A DNA stretch of 64,000 nucleotides, from positions 1-64,000 of the IMG/VR virus record IMGVR_UViG_3300033991_000020. The stretch is one strand, 5' to 3'. Position 1 is the stretch's first letter. Every line of letters starts with the position of its first letter. The notes below the pieces were generated by a model, which did no database searches, was not told the DNA's origin, and was given only the letters and a program-made list of their open reading frames with translations. This DNA is from a virus. Of this stretch, positions 41,212 to 48,715 are shown one piece after another. The position numbers and the translations under genes were made by a program.

Positions 41212-42632
41212 CAATACCAACAAATTTATCAGAAAAAGCTATTTGGTTCAGTAAACTACTGGACCCTACAGATAATTGCAAAAATTTGCGGGCTTTTTGC
41301 TTGAATATATTTGACTGCAAATTAGAGAAGAATCAATACTGGGCATTGCGAGATATGCTAGACCCAAAGATTAGATTTATATATTTTTCTAACGCAAGAC
41401 AAGGAGGCAAAACCCATGTTATTGCTTTATTTCAAGCAATTGCATCATTATTTCCAGAATTTGTAATTCCTGATTATGCTAATAAAGGCAATGCTTATGT
41501 ATTTGCTCCTAAAAAAGAACAAGCTGAAATTAGTTTTGAAAGATTTTCAAATTTTGTTCATTTTAATAAATACAATATATACTCTGACTCTATAATAGTT
41601 GACAAATTTGATAAAATGATTTTTAGAAATGGTTTTGAAGTTAGGGCTATTACCGCTTCTCGTAACGCAGAAATTGAGGGACTTACGGTTTTTTGTATTA
41701 TACTAGATGAGTCGCAAGCCATTAGCCCATATAAGGTTAGAGAAAGTATTTTGCCTATGGGAGGAGGTATTGCTCAAGGAGCAAAAATCATCCAATGTGG
41801 TGTTCCAGGAATCTTAGGCTCACATTTCCATAAGGCTTATAAAAACAAGTTTGACCCACAAACTAATCTATCAGGCTATGTTCATCATGTTTATCCCTGG
41901 CAAGATTGTCCTAGATTAGATTTAAGCTACATTATGAATATTAAAAGTGAGGACCCAGACTCCTTTGAACGCAACTATGAACTTAAATGGGAACGTAGTA
42001 ATTATGGTTATTTTACTACTTATGAGGAGTATGAGGCTTGCGAGGAAGAGTATGATGTTCACGAAATGTATAAAAAAGCAATTGAAAATAATTGGCCAAT
42101 GTATTGGGGAATTGATTTTGCTAAACTAAGAGATTCAACCGTTTTATTTACAATGGCTCAAAATCCAGAAAGCGGTCATTACTATGTAGTGGGTGATATT
42201 ATAGAATTTCAAGGGACAGAGTATATTGACCAGATTGGTTATATCAAAAATATATATGTTCCTGGTCATATTAAACACACCTGTGCAGATAAATCTGGTG
42301 TTGGTGAAATGCCTATTGAGGTTTTAAATGATGGTGGAATCCTTACTACAGGAATAAACTTTAGTTTGCAATCAAAAGATAAAATATATAAGCATTTAAG
42401 ATACCAAATTCAAAATAAATTAATACACTGGCCTAAAAAATTACCTAATAAGGAATATAGAAAATTTAAACAACAGTTCTTGGAATTGGAAATTGAACAT
42501 AAAACTACTGGTTTAATTTCGGTGCACCACAACCTAGACGACAATTTGGCGAGAGATGATTATGCCGATGCTTTGTGCCTTGCGATATGGAGTGCTGCTG
42601 AATATGTTGAACCCAATATAAGTTTTATTTAA
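41208..42632 (+). CDS. terL: terminase large subunit
   Basis: 474 residues. Walker A SNARQGGKTHV at 61-71, Walker B VFCIILDES near 168, and an RNase H-like nuclease domain with GIDFAKLRDST and CADKSGVGEMP plus a late Asp-rich helix (LARDDYADALCLA). It powers and cuts DNA during packaging. The portal and capsid genes expected next to it are not here; the tail genes lie on the other strand. Confidence 0.93.
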   Translation: MTIPTNLSEKAIWFSKLLDPTDNCKNLRAFCLNIFDCKLEKNQYWALRDMLDPKIRFIYFSNARQGGKTHVIALFQAIASLFPEFVIPDYANKGNAYVFAPKKEQAEISFERFSNFVHFNKYNIYSDSIIVDKFDKMIFRNGFEVRAITASRNAEIEGLTVFCIILDESQAISPYKVRESILPMGGGIAQGAKIIQCGVPGILGSHFHKAYKNKFDPQTNLSGYVHHVYPWQDCPRLDLSYIMNIKSEDPDSFERNYELKWERSNYGYFTTYEEYEACEEEYDVHEMYKKAIENNWPMYWGIDFAKLRDSTVLFTMAQNPESGHYYVVGDIIEFQGTEYIDQIGYIKNIYVPGHIKHTCADKSGVGEMPIEVLNDGGILTTGINFSLQSKDKIYKHLRYQIQNKLIHWPKKLPNKEYRKFKQQFLELEIEHKTTGLISVHHNLDDNLARDDYADALCLAIWSAAEYVEPNISFI

Positions 42633-42645
42633 AGGAGATATTAAA

Positions 42646-42906
42646 ATGGAAATGCTAACTAAAAAAGATTGGAATGAGTTTAGAAATAGTGGATTACTTT
42701 GGTTTACTAATAGAATTTTACATTTATTTGGCTGGGCTATTGTAGTTGATTATGAAGATATTGAAAAGGGAATCATAAAAGAAGTTTACCCTGCAAGATG
42801 TAAATTTCGAGGATTTGAAACAAAGAACGAATCGGAAGGGTTTGTTAAAGTAACAGAATATTTAAAAAATAATATTGATGAACTATTAAAAGAAACAAAG
42901 GAATAA
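42646..42906 (+). CDS. conserved phage protein (86 aa)
   Basis: AAAGGAG precedes the ATG. WNEFRNSGLLWFTNRILHLF followed by GWAIVVDYED and VYPARCKFRGF is a pattern I know from many phages and prophages, with no assigned function. Ends helical. Confidence 0.78.
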   Translation: MEMLTKKDWNEFRNSGLLWFTNRILHLFGWAIVVDYEDIEKGIIKEVYPARCKFRGFETKNESEGFVKVTEYLKNNIDELLKETKE

Positions 42907-42910
42907 TAAA

Positions 42911-43096
42911 ATGAACTGGCAAAAATGTCCTATATGTAAAGGTCATGGAATTGTTCCATCTGGATTTTATTTATATCCAGAAGGTCAATCCTTTTATAGT
43001 ACATCTTGTTCACCAGAACAATGTAGAACTTGTTTAGGTACTGGTAAAATATTAGAAGCTCCAGATTGGACTCCTGACAAAAAGGAAGAACAATGA
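42911..43096 (+). CDS. DnaJ-type zinc-finger protein (61 aa)
   Basis: CPICKGHGIV and CRTCLGTGKI form two CxxCxGxG motifs as in the DnaJ Cys-rich domain. Such small phage proteins are common; the role is unknown. It overlaps the next gene by 4 bp. Confidence 0.72.
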   Translation: MNWQKCPICKGHGIVPSGFYLYPEGQSFYSTSCSPEQCRTCLGTGKILEAPDWTPDKKEEQ

Positions 43097-43290
43097 AGGT
43101 TCCTTGCATTATTTGTTTAAATAAAGTAGAAGTTAATGATTCCAAAATTATTGCAACTGTTTGCAAAAATTGCTTAACAGATAAGAATATTGAAGATGTT
43201 GGTAAAAACTTTACTTTAACAAAATTAAAGGAAATTCTTAAAAAATTCAAAGAACGTCCAAATATAAATGAGTATGGAGAAATTATTTGA
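43093..43290 (+). CDS. zinc-knuckle protein, relative of 11753 gene (65 aa)
   Basis: KVPCIICLNKVEV, TVCKNCLTDKNIED and the ending NEYGEII parallel the 11753 protein (PCFIC, CPEHKTTENIE, NEWGEVV), which adds a coiled coil. Four Cys suggest a zinc ribbon. Function unknown. Confidence 0.68.
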   Translation: MKVPCIICLNKVEVNDSKIIATVCKNCLTDKNIEDVGKNFTLTKLKEILKKFKERPNINEYGEII

Positions 43291-43302
43291 AAGGGGGCTT
43301 AT

Positions 43303-43524
43303 ATGCTCAAATTATCAGAACTTGGGGTAAAACTAGACATATCCCAATTTGAAAAAGCTGCCAAAATATTAAGTGATATGTATAGAAAAATACAAGATTA
43401 CAATAAGGAGGTAGCTAAATCTAATAAATTACTTAGAGACCAAGAAGAACTAAGAAAACGATTAAATGTGTCCGTAAAAGACGGGAAAGTTATTGGACTT
43501 ATAAAAGAAGAAAAAAATGGATAA
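43303..43524 (+). CDS. coiled-coil hypothetical protein (73 aa)
   Basis: GGGGG precedes the ATG. Helical throughout, with charged heptads (YNKEVAKSNKLLRDQEELRK). Overlaps the next gene by 8 bp. Family not recognised. Confidence 0.6.
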   Translation: MLKLSELGVKLDISQFEKAAKILSDMYRKIQDYNKEVAKSNKLLRDQEELRKRLNVSVKDGKVIGLIKEEKNG

Positions 43525-43882
43525 TACAATAGAAGCAGAACTAGTCAGAAAATTTCTAAGTGATTTTAAAAAAATGATAGAAGACAGAACTGGTATTCCT
43601 TTTAATCCTCGTCATTTAGCTATAATTACCCAGCCAGATATGAAAGATGAAAATTTGCTTGAGTGGATTGCTTATCATAAATGGTTTGATGAGATTCAAT
43701 ATGGTATAAGTACAGCTAAATGTAATAATCTTATTCAGGTTTTTCTGGAAATGCCAATACATGTGCTTATTGAAGCGGAAGAAATTGGAAAACCACTATT
43801 ATCAGTACAAGACCAAAAAAAGTTAGCCAAAGCACTTAAATTAATTAGTGAAATACGGATGCAAAAACATTATGCAGAATAA
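43517..43882 (+). CDS. hypothetical protein (121 aa)
   Basis: Helical, with a central NPRHLAIITQPDMKDENLLE segment. Overlaps both neighbours. Family not recognised. Confidence 0.6.
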   Translation: MDNTIEAELVRKFLSDFKKMIEDRTGIPFNPRHLAIITQPDMKDENLLEWIAYHKWFDEIQYGISTAKCNNLIQVFLEMPIHVLIEAEEIGKPLLSVQDQKKLAKALKLISEIRMQKHYAE

Positions 43883-44048
43883 GAATAATAAATATATAGT
43901 TATATGCTATGATGACGGTTCTTTATATTCTTGGAATAATAATATTATTTATCAAGGAGAATCGGCATTAAAAATACCAACTATACTAGAATTAAAGAAA
44001 AAATATCCTACTGCCAAAGTATATAAATTAACGGAGATAAATATATGA
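43872..44048 (+). CDS. hypothetical protein (58 aa)
   Basis: I place the start at 43872; the upstream part of the frame is shadow of the previous gene. YIVICYDDGSLYSWNNNI is a beta-hairpin-like start. Overlaps the next gene by 4 bp. Family not recognised. Confidence 0.55.
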   Translation: MQNKNNKYIVICYDDGSLYSWNNNIIYQGESALKIPTILELKKKYPTAKVYKLTEINI

Positions 44049-44200
44049 AAAAAATAACTTTTAAAAATACCTATGAATGTACACATTGTAAACGAAAAAT
44101 AACAGGGTCTGTAGATAAATGTCCCGTTTGCAAAAATAAAATAATTAAAATAGAAGAACAACAACCATTGCTAACTATACTTAAAAGGGTTAAAAAATGA
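44045..44200 (+). CDS. zinc-ribbon protein (51 aa)
   Basis: ECTHCKRKI and KCPVCKNKI make a four-Cys zinc ribbon. ACGGAG-like SD precedes the ATG, and it overlaps the deformylase start by 4 bp, so both are co-translated. Role unknown. Confidence 0.65.
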   Translation: MKKITFKNTYECTHCKRKITGSVDKCPVCKNKIIKIEEQQPLLTILKRVKK

Positions 44201-44616
44201 TTTGTACTGATTTAAAAATATTAAGACAAGTAAGTAAGCCTTTTAAGCGTTCCCAAAAAGAGTTAAAAGAATTAATTGCCATACTAGAAAAAGAATTAGC
44301 AGAATCCAAAATACCTGGAGTAGGTCTTAGTGCAATACAAATAGGAATACCTTTACAAATAGCTATTATAAGAACAAGGGATTTAAAACTTGATTTATAC
44401 AATACTGATATAATTAAAATGAATGAACATTTTATATTTAATAATGAAGGTTGTTTATCTACTCCAAATATATTTAAAGATACCCTACGTTTTAGAACAA
44501 TTCAAATAAAAAATGGAGACGGTTCTATTATAACTTTGGAAGGCTATAATAGTGTAGTTGTACAACATGAAACTGACCATTGGAATGGTGTATTATTTAT
44601 TGATAGAATCATCTAA
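44197..44616 (+). CDS. def: peptide deformylase
   Basis: 139 residues. All three motifs are intact: GVGLSAIQIG, EGCLSTP and QHETDHWNG. It removes the formyl group from nascent proteins, using a metal held by the Cys and two His. It lacks the long C-terminal helix of cellular deformylases, as phage forms do. With methionine aminopeptidase (30532) it completes N-terminal methionine excision. Confidence 0.93.
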   Translation: MICTDLKILRQVSKPFKRSQKELKELIAILEKELAESKIPGVGLSAIQIGIPLQIAIIRTRDLKLDLYNTDIIKMNEHFIFNNEGCLSTPNIFKDTLRFRTIQIKNGDGSIITLEGYNSVVVQHETDHWNGVLFIDRII

Positions 44617-44631
44617 TATAAAGGAGGAAAC

Positions 44632-44775
44632 ATGGAAGACAGAAAAATATCACAAGAAGAATTTGAAAAACAAAGAGAAGAAGCAATAAAGCAGATAGTT
44701 GAACTATTAAATAAGTATAATTTAACTATAGGAGTAACACACACAATAGCAATAGTTCCGAAGTCAAAGGATTAA
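44632..44775 (+). CDS. small helical protein (47 aa)
   Basis: AAAGGAGG lies 5 bp before the ATG. Highly charged helix (SQEEFEKQREEAIKQIVELL) with a hydrophobic end. Family not recognised. Confidence 0.6.
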   Translation: MEDRKISQEEFEKQREEAIKQIVELLNKYNLTIGVTHTIAIVPKSKD

Positions 44776-44779
44776 TAAA

Positions 44780-45388
44780 ATGACTAAAAAACCAAATAAT
44801 TCTTTTCTTGACCATGCAATTCATTTTCACGAAACTAATCTACATATGTCTACTAGAACTATATATTTTGGTAGTGTTGGAGTAGACAGTAACACTGATA
44901 GTGATGAAGTAAATTGTAGAACAGTTGGTCAATTAATCAAAAATTTACATATATTAGAAACTAAAGAAATCGGTCCTATTTCCCTTCTACTTAATACTCC
45001 TGGAGGTTCGTGGGAAGATGGAATTGCTGTCTATGATTTACTTAAAAGTTTAAAATCAGAAGTAACAATTATAGGAATGGGCAAAATATGGTCAATGGGA
45101 AGTATTATTTTTCAAGCTGGAAAAAAAAGAGTCCTATTGCCAAATACAACAATTCTTATACATGATGGAACAGATGGTTATATTGGTGATGCAAAGTCCT
45201 TTGAAAACTGGGCTGAAGATTCAAAAAGAGTAAGAAATATTATGTATAACATATATTATGATGGAATGAAGAAAAAGAATCCAAAAATTACCTTAAAAGA
45301 TATTGAAAATATGTGTGCACATGATAAAATTCTTAATGCAGAAGAAGCAATAAAAATAGGTTTAGCAGACGAAATAATAACAAAATAA
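44780..45388 (+). CDS. ClpP-like serine protease
   Basis: 202 residues. LLLNTPGGSWEDGIAVYDLL, the nucleophile region IWSMGSIIFQAGKKR (Ser-105), His-128 in TILIHDG, and the acid region ILNAEEAIKIGLADEI match ClpP. GGSWEDG replaces the ClpP GGSV-x-x-G. ClpP-like enzymes in phages are often prohead proteases, but no capsid gene is next to it; a host-ClpP-like role with a cellular ATPase is the alternative. Confidence 0.85.
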   Translation: MTKKPNNSFLDHAIHFHETNLHMSTRTIYFGSVGVDSNTDSDEVNCRTVGQLIKNLHILETKEIGPISLLLNTPGGSWEDGIAVYDLLKSLKSEVTIIGMGKIWSMGSIIFQAGKKRVLLPNTTILIHDGTDGYIGDAKSFENWAEDSKRVRNIMYNIYYDGMKKKNPKITLKDIENMCAHDKILNAEEAIKIGLADEIITK

Positions 45389-45404
45389 AAGGAGAATAAA
45401 GCAA

Positions 45405-45566
45405 ATGAACAAAGGAACAATTATTAAATATGCTGGTATTATCGCTGGTGGTCTTATTGCTATTTCTTTAGTATCCAAAAGTCCTGTTCCAGTAATATTA
45501 TTAGGTATTTGTGCTGGAATCTATTTTATAGGGGTCGCTATTGAAAAGGGGAATATTAACCTATAG
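45405..45566 (+). CDS. small two-pass membrane protein (53 aa)
   Basis: AAGGAG precedes the ATG at 11 bases. Two hydrophobic segments (YAGIIAGGLIAISLV and VILLGICAGIYFIGVAI) with a short polar turn. A holin is conceivable by size, but no lysin is adjacent. Its stop lies in the start of the hairpin at 45563. Confidence 0.55.
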   Translation: MNKGTIIKYAGIIAGGLIAISLVSKSPVPVILLGICAGIYFIGVAIEKGNINL

Positions 45567-45604
45567 GGAGACGTTTTGAACGATTACGTTCAAAATAGCC
45601 CTAT
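45563..45604 (+). other. two-part RNA hairpin
   Basis: TTTTGAACG-ATTA-CGTTCAAAA (45574-45595) is a perfect 9-bp stem with a 4-nt loop, set inside an outer ATAGGG/CCCTAT pairing (45563-45568 with 45599-45604). No U-run follows, so it is not a typical intrinsic terminator. It sits in the 83-bp gap ahead of the endonuclease VII-like gene. Confidence 0.55.
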
Positions 45605-45649
45605 CTACGCCCCAAATAGAGGCAATTTTAAGGGGAGTGTGGTATTTAA

Positions 45650-46189
45650 GTGAAAACTAAAATTTGTACTAAATGTGGAAAAAGAAAAGCAATAAGCCAA
45701 TTTTATAAACACACCACTACTAAAGATAAGTTACGACCAGATTGTAAAGAATGCAGTGATAAATTCGGAAAAATTCATCGTGACAAAAATAAAGAACACT
45801 ATCATAAATTGGAACAAATAAGATATAGCAAAAATAAAAAAAGAATCTATCAACTTAAAAAAGAACTATTAAAAAAGCATCCAATTAAGCATAAAATATA
45901 TCAAAAAGAAGCTAGTTTAAAATATAAATTTAATATAACATTGGCTGACTATAATAAATTATTAAAAAATCAAAATAATACTTGTGCTATTTGTAATAAA
46001 AAAGAAACTAGAAAAGATTATAGAACAAACATAACCAGGTCGCTATCTATTGACCATAATCACAAGACTGGAAAAATTCGTGGGTTATTGTGTTCAAAAT
46101 GTAATAATGCCATAGGCCTATTTAATGATAATGTAACCATTTTAAATAAGGCTATAAACTACTTAAAGAAAGGAGAACAACATGATTAA
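45650..46189 (+). CDS. recombination endonuclease VII/HNH-type nuclease
   Basis: 179 residues from a GTG start. N-terminal zinc clusters CTKCGKRK and CKECSDKF are followed by a basic helical linker and the nuclease: CAICNKKE, SIDHNHKTGKIRGLLCSKCN (parts: SIDHNHKTG, RGLLCSKCNNAIGLF). This is the T4 gp49-type domain also used by homing endonucleases. It could resolve branched DNA for packaging, or be a freestanding homing gene; the isolated GTG start and the hairpin upstream favour insertion. Confidence 0.82.
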   Translation: MKTKICTKCGKRKAISQFYKHTTTKDKLRPDCKECSDKFGKIHRDKNKEHYHKLEQIRYSKNKKRIYQLKKELLKKHPIKHKIYQKEASLKYKFNITLADYNKLLKNQNNTCAICNKKETRKDYRTNITRSLSIDHNHKTGKIRGLLCSKCNNAIGLFNDNVTILNKAINYLKKGEQHD

Positions 46190-46694
46190 ACAATTTATTA
46201 TAATTTTATTTTTAATATTTGGACTTGGGGGATGCACACTACTTCCAAGAATTACATTCGATAAATCTGGAGTAACCCCAACCGCCACAGTCAAATCACA
46301 AAAAAAAGAAAGTTGTTCTGGAACCTATACAGTTGATAAAAACGGTAACATAATTTCATGCAGTAAAAATTATAATAATTATGAAAATAACTACTCTAAA
46401 AAAGAAAGAGTACTAACATTACAAGAAAAAATATCTAACTTTTTTAGAGGACTAGCGGGTTGGGGTTTCTGGGGGTTGGTTATTATCATAATCCTATGCC
46501 CATCCTTGCTTGGTTTAATTGTTGGTAGGGTTTTTAATGCTACTAATATAGCCTTCTCTCAGACTGTAGCAGCAATTAAAGCGTTTAGACAAAAAGTTAG
46601 TGTAGAAGAAAAGGAAAGATTAGACGCATTCTTAAGAGATAAACAAGATGCTAAAACAAAACAATTGGTTGCGGCAGAAAGAACAAAAGTCTAA
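46182..46694 (+). CDS. lipoprotein with C-terminal membrane segment
   Basis: 170 residues. Signal peptide IKQFIIILFLIFGLGGC with lipobox Leu-Gly-Gly-Cys near residue 18, a polar middle, then a hydrophobic segment (FWGLVIIIILCPSLLGLIVG) near 105-125 and a charged helix. A lipoprotein anchored on the outside and crossing the membrane again is unusual. Possible roles are superinfection exclusion or lysis; neither is shown. AAAGGAG precedes the ATG. Confidence 0.72.
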   Translation: MIKQFIIILFLIFGLGGCTLLPRITFDKSGVTPTATVKSQKKESCSGTYTVDKNGNIISCSKNYNNYENNYSKKERVLTLQEKISNFFRGLAGWGFWGLVIIIILCPSLLGLIVGRVFNATNIAFSQTVAAIKAFRQKVSVEEKERLDAFLRDKQDAKTKQLVAAERTKV

Positions 46695-46852
46695 TGATTA
46701 TATTATGCCCATGCGAACAATACTTAACTGGAACTAATGCAATAATTTATAAAACAGCAATTTATAATGACAACGGAGAGATTATTTTCGCAATTTGTCA
46801 ACACGGTCATATAGTAATAAATTATATAAAGAAGAAGAGGAGGACAGCATAG
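46694..46852 (+). CDS. hypothetical protein (52 aa)
   Basis: Overlaps the previous stop. LCPCEQYLTG and ICQHGH could be a metal site. Ends basic (IKKKRRTA). Family not recognised. Confidence 0.5.
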   Translation: MIILCPCEQYLTGTNAIIYKTAIYNDNGEIIFAICQHGHIVINYIKKKRRTA

Positions 46853-47023
46853 ATGGAAAAGATAAGAAAAGTAATTCTTAATAGACTTTCATATCATTTA
46901 TTAGAATCAAAAGACAAACCAATTAATACCCAATCAAGTAAATATGCGTTAGGAATAAATGCGCTTGCGGATAGTTTAACCCAGGCTATTATAGAGGAAG
47001 GATTAAAACAATGGAAAAGATAA
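46853..47023 (+). CDS. hypothetical helical protein (56 aa)
   Basis: GAGGAGG lies upstream at 46837. Helical, ending WKR. Overlaps the next gene by 13 bp. Family not recognised. Confidence 0.5.
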   Translation: MEKIRKVILNRLSYHLLESKDKPINTQSSKYALGINALADSLTQAIIEEGLKQWKR

Positions 47024-47328
47024 TAACCAATGACCCAAAAAAAGGCAAGCCTGTTCTTGCTGGTCATATTGAAGGAGATACTTTTATTAAACAAGTAACG
47101 CCAAGACATTTCTTTTATAAGTTACAAGCTTATGGTATTCAAGAAGATGTTATACAAACTATTATTGAAAAGGGAGTAAAAAAGATACGCATAATTAGCC
47201 ATACTCTAACTTATGAAAGTAATATAAAAGACTGGATAAATGGCCATGCCTTGCTTAGAGATTATGGAAACGGTCTTCAAAGGTTTCTTCCTGTTCATTA
47301 TATGAAAAAAATTAAAAGGAGCATATAA
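47011..47328 (+). CDS. hypothetical protein (105 aa)
   Basis: Start overlaps the preceding gene; GAAGGA is upstream. Mixed alpha/beta by composition, no Cys. Overlaps the protease start by one base (TAATG). I recall similar unannotated proteins in phages but no function. Confidence 0.62.
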   Translation: MEKIITNDPKKGKPVLAGHIEGDTFIKQVTPRHFFYKLQAYGIQEDVIQTIIEKGVKKIRIISHTLTYESNIKDWINGHALLRDYGNGLQRFLPVHYMKKIKRSI

Positions 47329-47933
47329 TGAAAAAACTATTTATAGCTTTAATTTTACTGTTTCTCATAACAACTACCAGCTTTGCTGCTAAAGACGATT
47401 CAGCGGTAAAAATTTTTAGTATAAGCGCAGAGGACTTTGGTGGGTGCTCAGGCGTTATCGTAAAAAATGATAAAGATGTGTGCATTATTTTAACAGCCAA
47501 GCATTGTCTGAATACGCATGAAGAAATATATGTTGAAGATAAACCAGTACAATTAATTATTGCGTCAAAAGATGATGACCTAACAATACTGATTGTAGAA
47601 GGCAATATCCCAGATAAAAAAGCAGTAACAATTGCCGAATATAACCAAACTATTGGAGACCAAGCCTATCATGTAGGCTACTCAAATAATACATTGTATG
47701 AACCAACTGGAACTTTAACAAGATTTACTAAGGACTGGGTATTTTATGACATGTATGCAAAACCAGGATGTTCTGGTGGTGGAATCTTTAATGATAAAAA
47801 TGAACTTGTTGGCATACTATGGGGTGGTCTTACATTTCAAGATGTTACAATAGCTGAACCGCTTAAAGATATTAAACGATTTTTAAAAGAAATACAAACG
47901 TATACACCGTACCTAATAGAATCGAAACAGTGA
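47328..47933 (+). CDS. secreted trypsin-like serine protease
   Basis: 201 residues. Signal peptide KKLFIALILLFLITTTSFA-A (cleavage expected after residue 20 or 21). The mature part has the S1 triad: His-59 in LTAKHC, Asp-83/84 in SKDDDLTILIVEG, Ser-149 in KPGCSGGGIF. The chymotrypsin-fold layout and the GxSGG motif are complete. It is therefore likely exported and active outside the membrane, which is unusual for a phage protein. AAAAGGAG lies before the ATG. Targets could be surface proteins or periplasmic/envelope substrates (inference). Confidence 0.85.
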   Translation: MKKLFIALILLFLITTTSFAAKDDSAVKIFSISAEDFGGCSGVIVKNDKDVCIILTAKHCLNTHEEIYVEDKPVQLIIASKDDDLTILIVEGNIPDKKAVTIAEYNQTIGDQAYHVGYSNNTLYEPTGTLTRFTKDWVFYDMYAKPGCSGGGIFNDKNELVGILWGGLTFQDVTIAEPLKDIKRFLKEIQTYTPYLIESKQ

Positions 47934-47938
47934 TAACT

Positions 47939-48715
47939 ATGTCTTTAATAGAACAAATAAAACAAGAATTATTAAATAAAAAATATGATAGACAAGAATG
48001 GATTTTTTGGCCTTCTGAATCTAGTTGTTTAAAAGAAGATGGAATTCTTATTGGAAAATGTTTACGCCAATTATTCTATGAATGGAATCATATTCCAGAA
48101 TCTAATCCTATACCAGATAGAGTTAAGTTGCTTGGAAAAATAGGAAACTTTGTTGAATATAAAACACGTAAAGAACTTGTAGCCAAAAAAATATATCCAA
48201 AAGAAATAAACAAAAAGGACAATAGAAAATTTAAAGTTAATATTGTAGATGATATTATTTTATCTGGAGAAATAGATATAATAGCTGCTAATGAACAAGA
48301 ACATTGCGGTATAGAAGTAAAAAATTATAGTAACAGTACCTATCAAATACTTAATAAACCAAAGGATGCTCATCTTCTACAAACTTTTTTATATGTTGTT
48401 TATTATAAACCACAACAACCTTTCTTTTTAATAAAATATTGCCCTTCAATGGTATCAAAATACGCAACTAAAGATGTTTATCATAGGATAGACTGGATAG
48501 AAATAGACAAAGAAATTTATCCAGTTATAAATGGTGGGGTTTATAAAGATATTAAAATTAGTAGTATAATAAGAAGATATAAAGAAGCAAAATATTATAT
48601 AAAAAATAAAGAACTTCCTATAAGAGATTATACAAGAAGTTCAACTCAATGCAAACAATGCCAATTCAGAGATTATTGTAAAAAAGACAAAGAAGGCAAA
48701 TCAATATCTAACTAA
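47939..48715 (+). CDS. Cas4/RecB-like PD-(D/E)XK exonuclease
   Basis: 258 residues from ATG at 47939 (a GTG at 47930 is possible; no SD). A first Cys in KCLRQLFYEW, nuclease motifs ILSGEIDIIA and CGIEVKNYS, QTFLYVVYY (the Gln-x3-Tyr motif) and a C-terminal CKQCQFRDYC give the four-Cys Fe-S cluster of Cas4 and AddB-like nucleases. It should chew DNA ends. No cas genes are present. Its stop codon overlaps the convergent minus-strand gene. Confidence 0.83.
   Translation: MSLIEQIKQELLNKKYDRQEWIFWPSESSCLKEDGILIGKCLRQLFYEWNHIPESNPIPDRVKLLGKIGNFVEYKTRKELVAKKIYPKEINKKDNRKFKVNIVDDIILSGEIDIIAANEQEHCGIEVKNYSNSTYQILNKPKDAHLLQTFLYVVYYKPQQPFFLIKYCPSMVSKYATKDVYHRIDWIEIDKEIYPVINGGVYKDIKISSIIRRYKEAKYYIKNKELPIRDYTRSSTQCKQCQFRDYCKKDKEGKSISN

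Noticed and set aside
45561-45571. T7-promoter-like CTATAGGGAGA
   Set aside because: Only the initiation half of a T7 promoter matches; the upstream recognition half is absent and no phage RNA polymerase gene is seen here. The bases are explained by the hairpin and the end of the preceding gene.
47939-48715. Cas4-like gene as part of a CRISPR-Cas system
   Set aside because: No cas1, cas2 or array nearby; Cas4-like nucleases are common in phages on their own.
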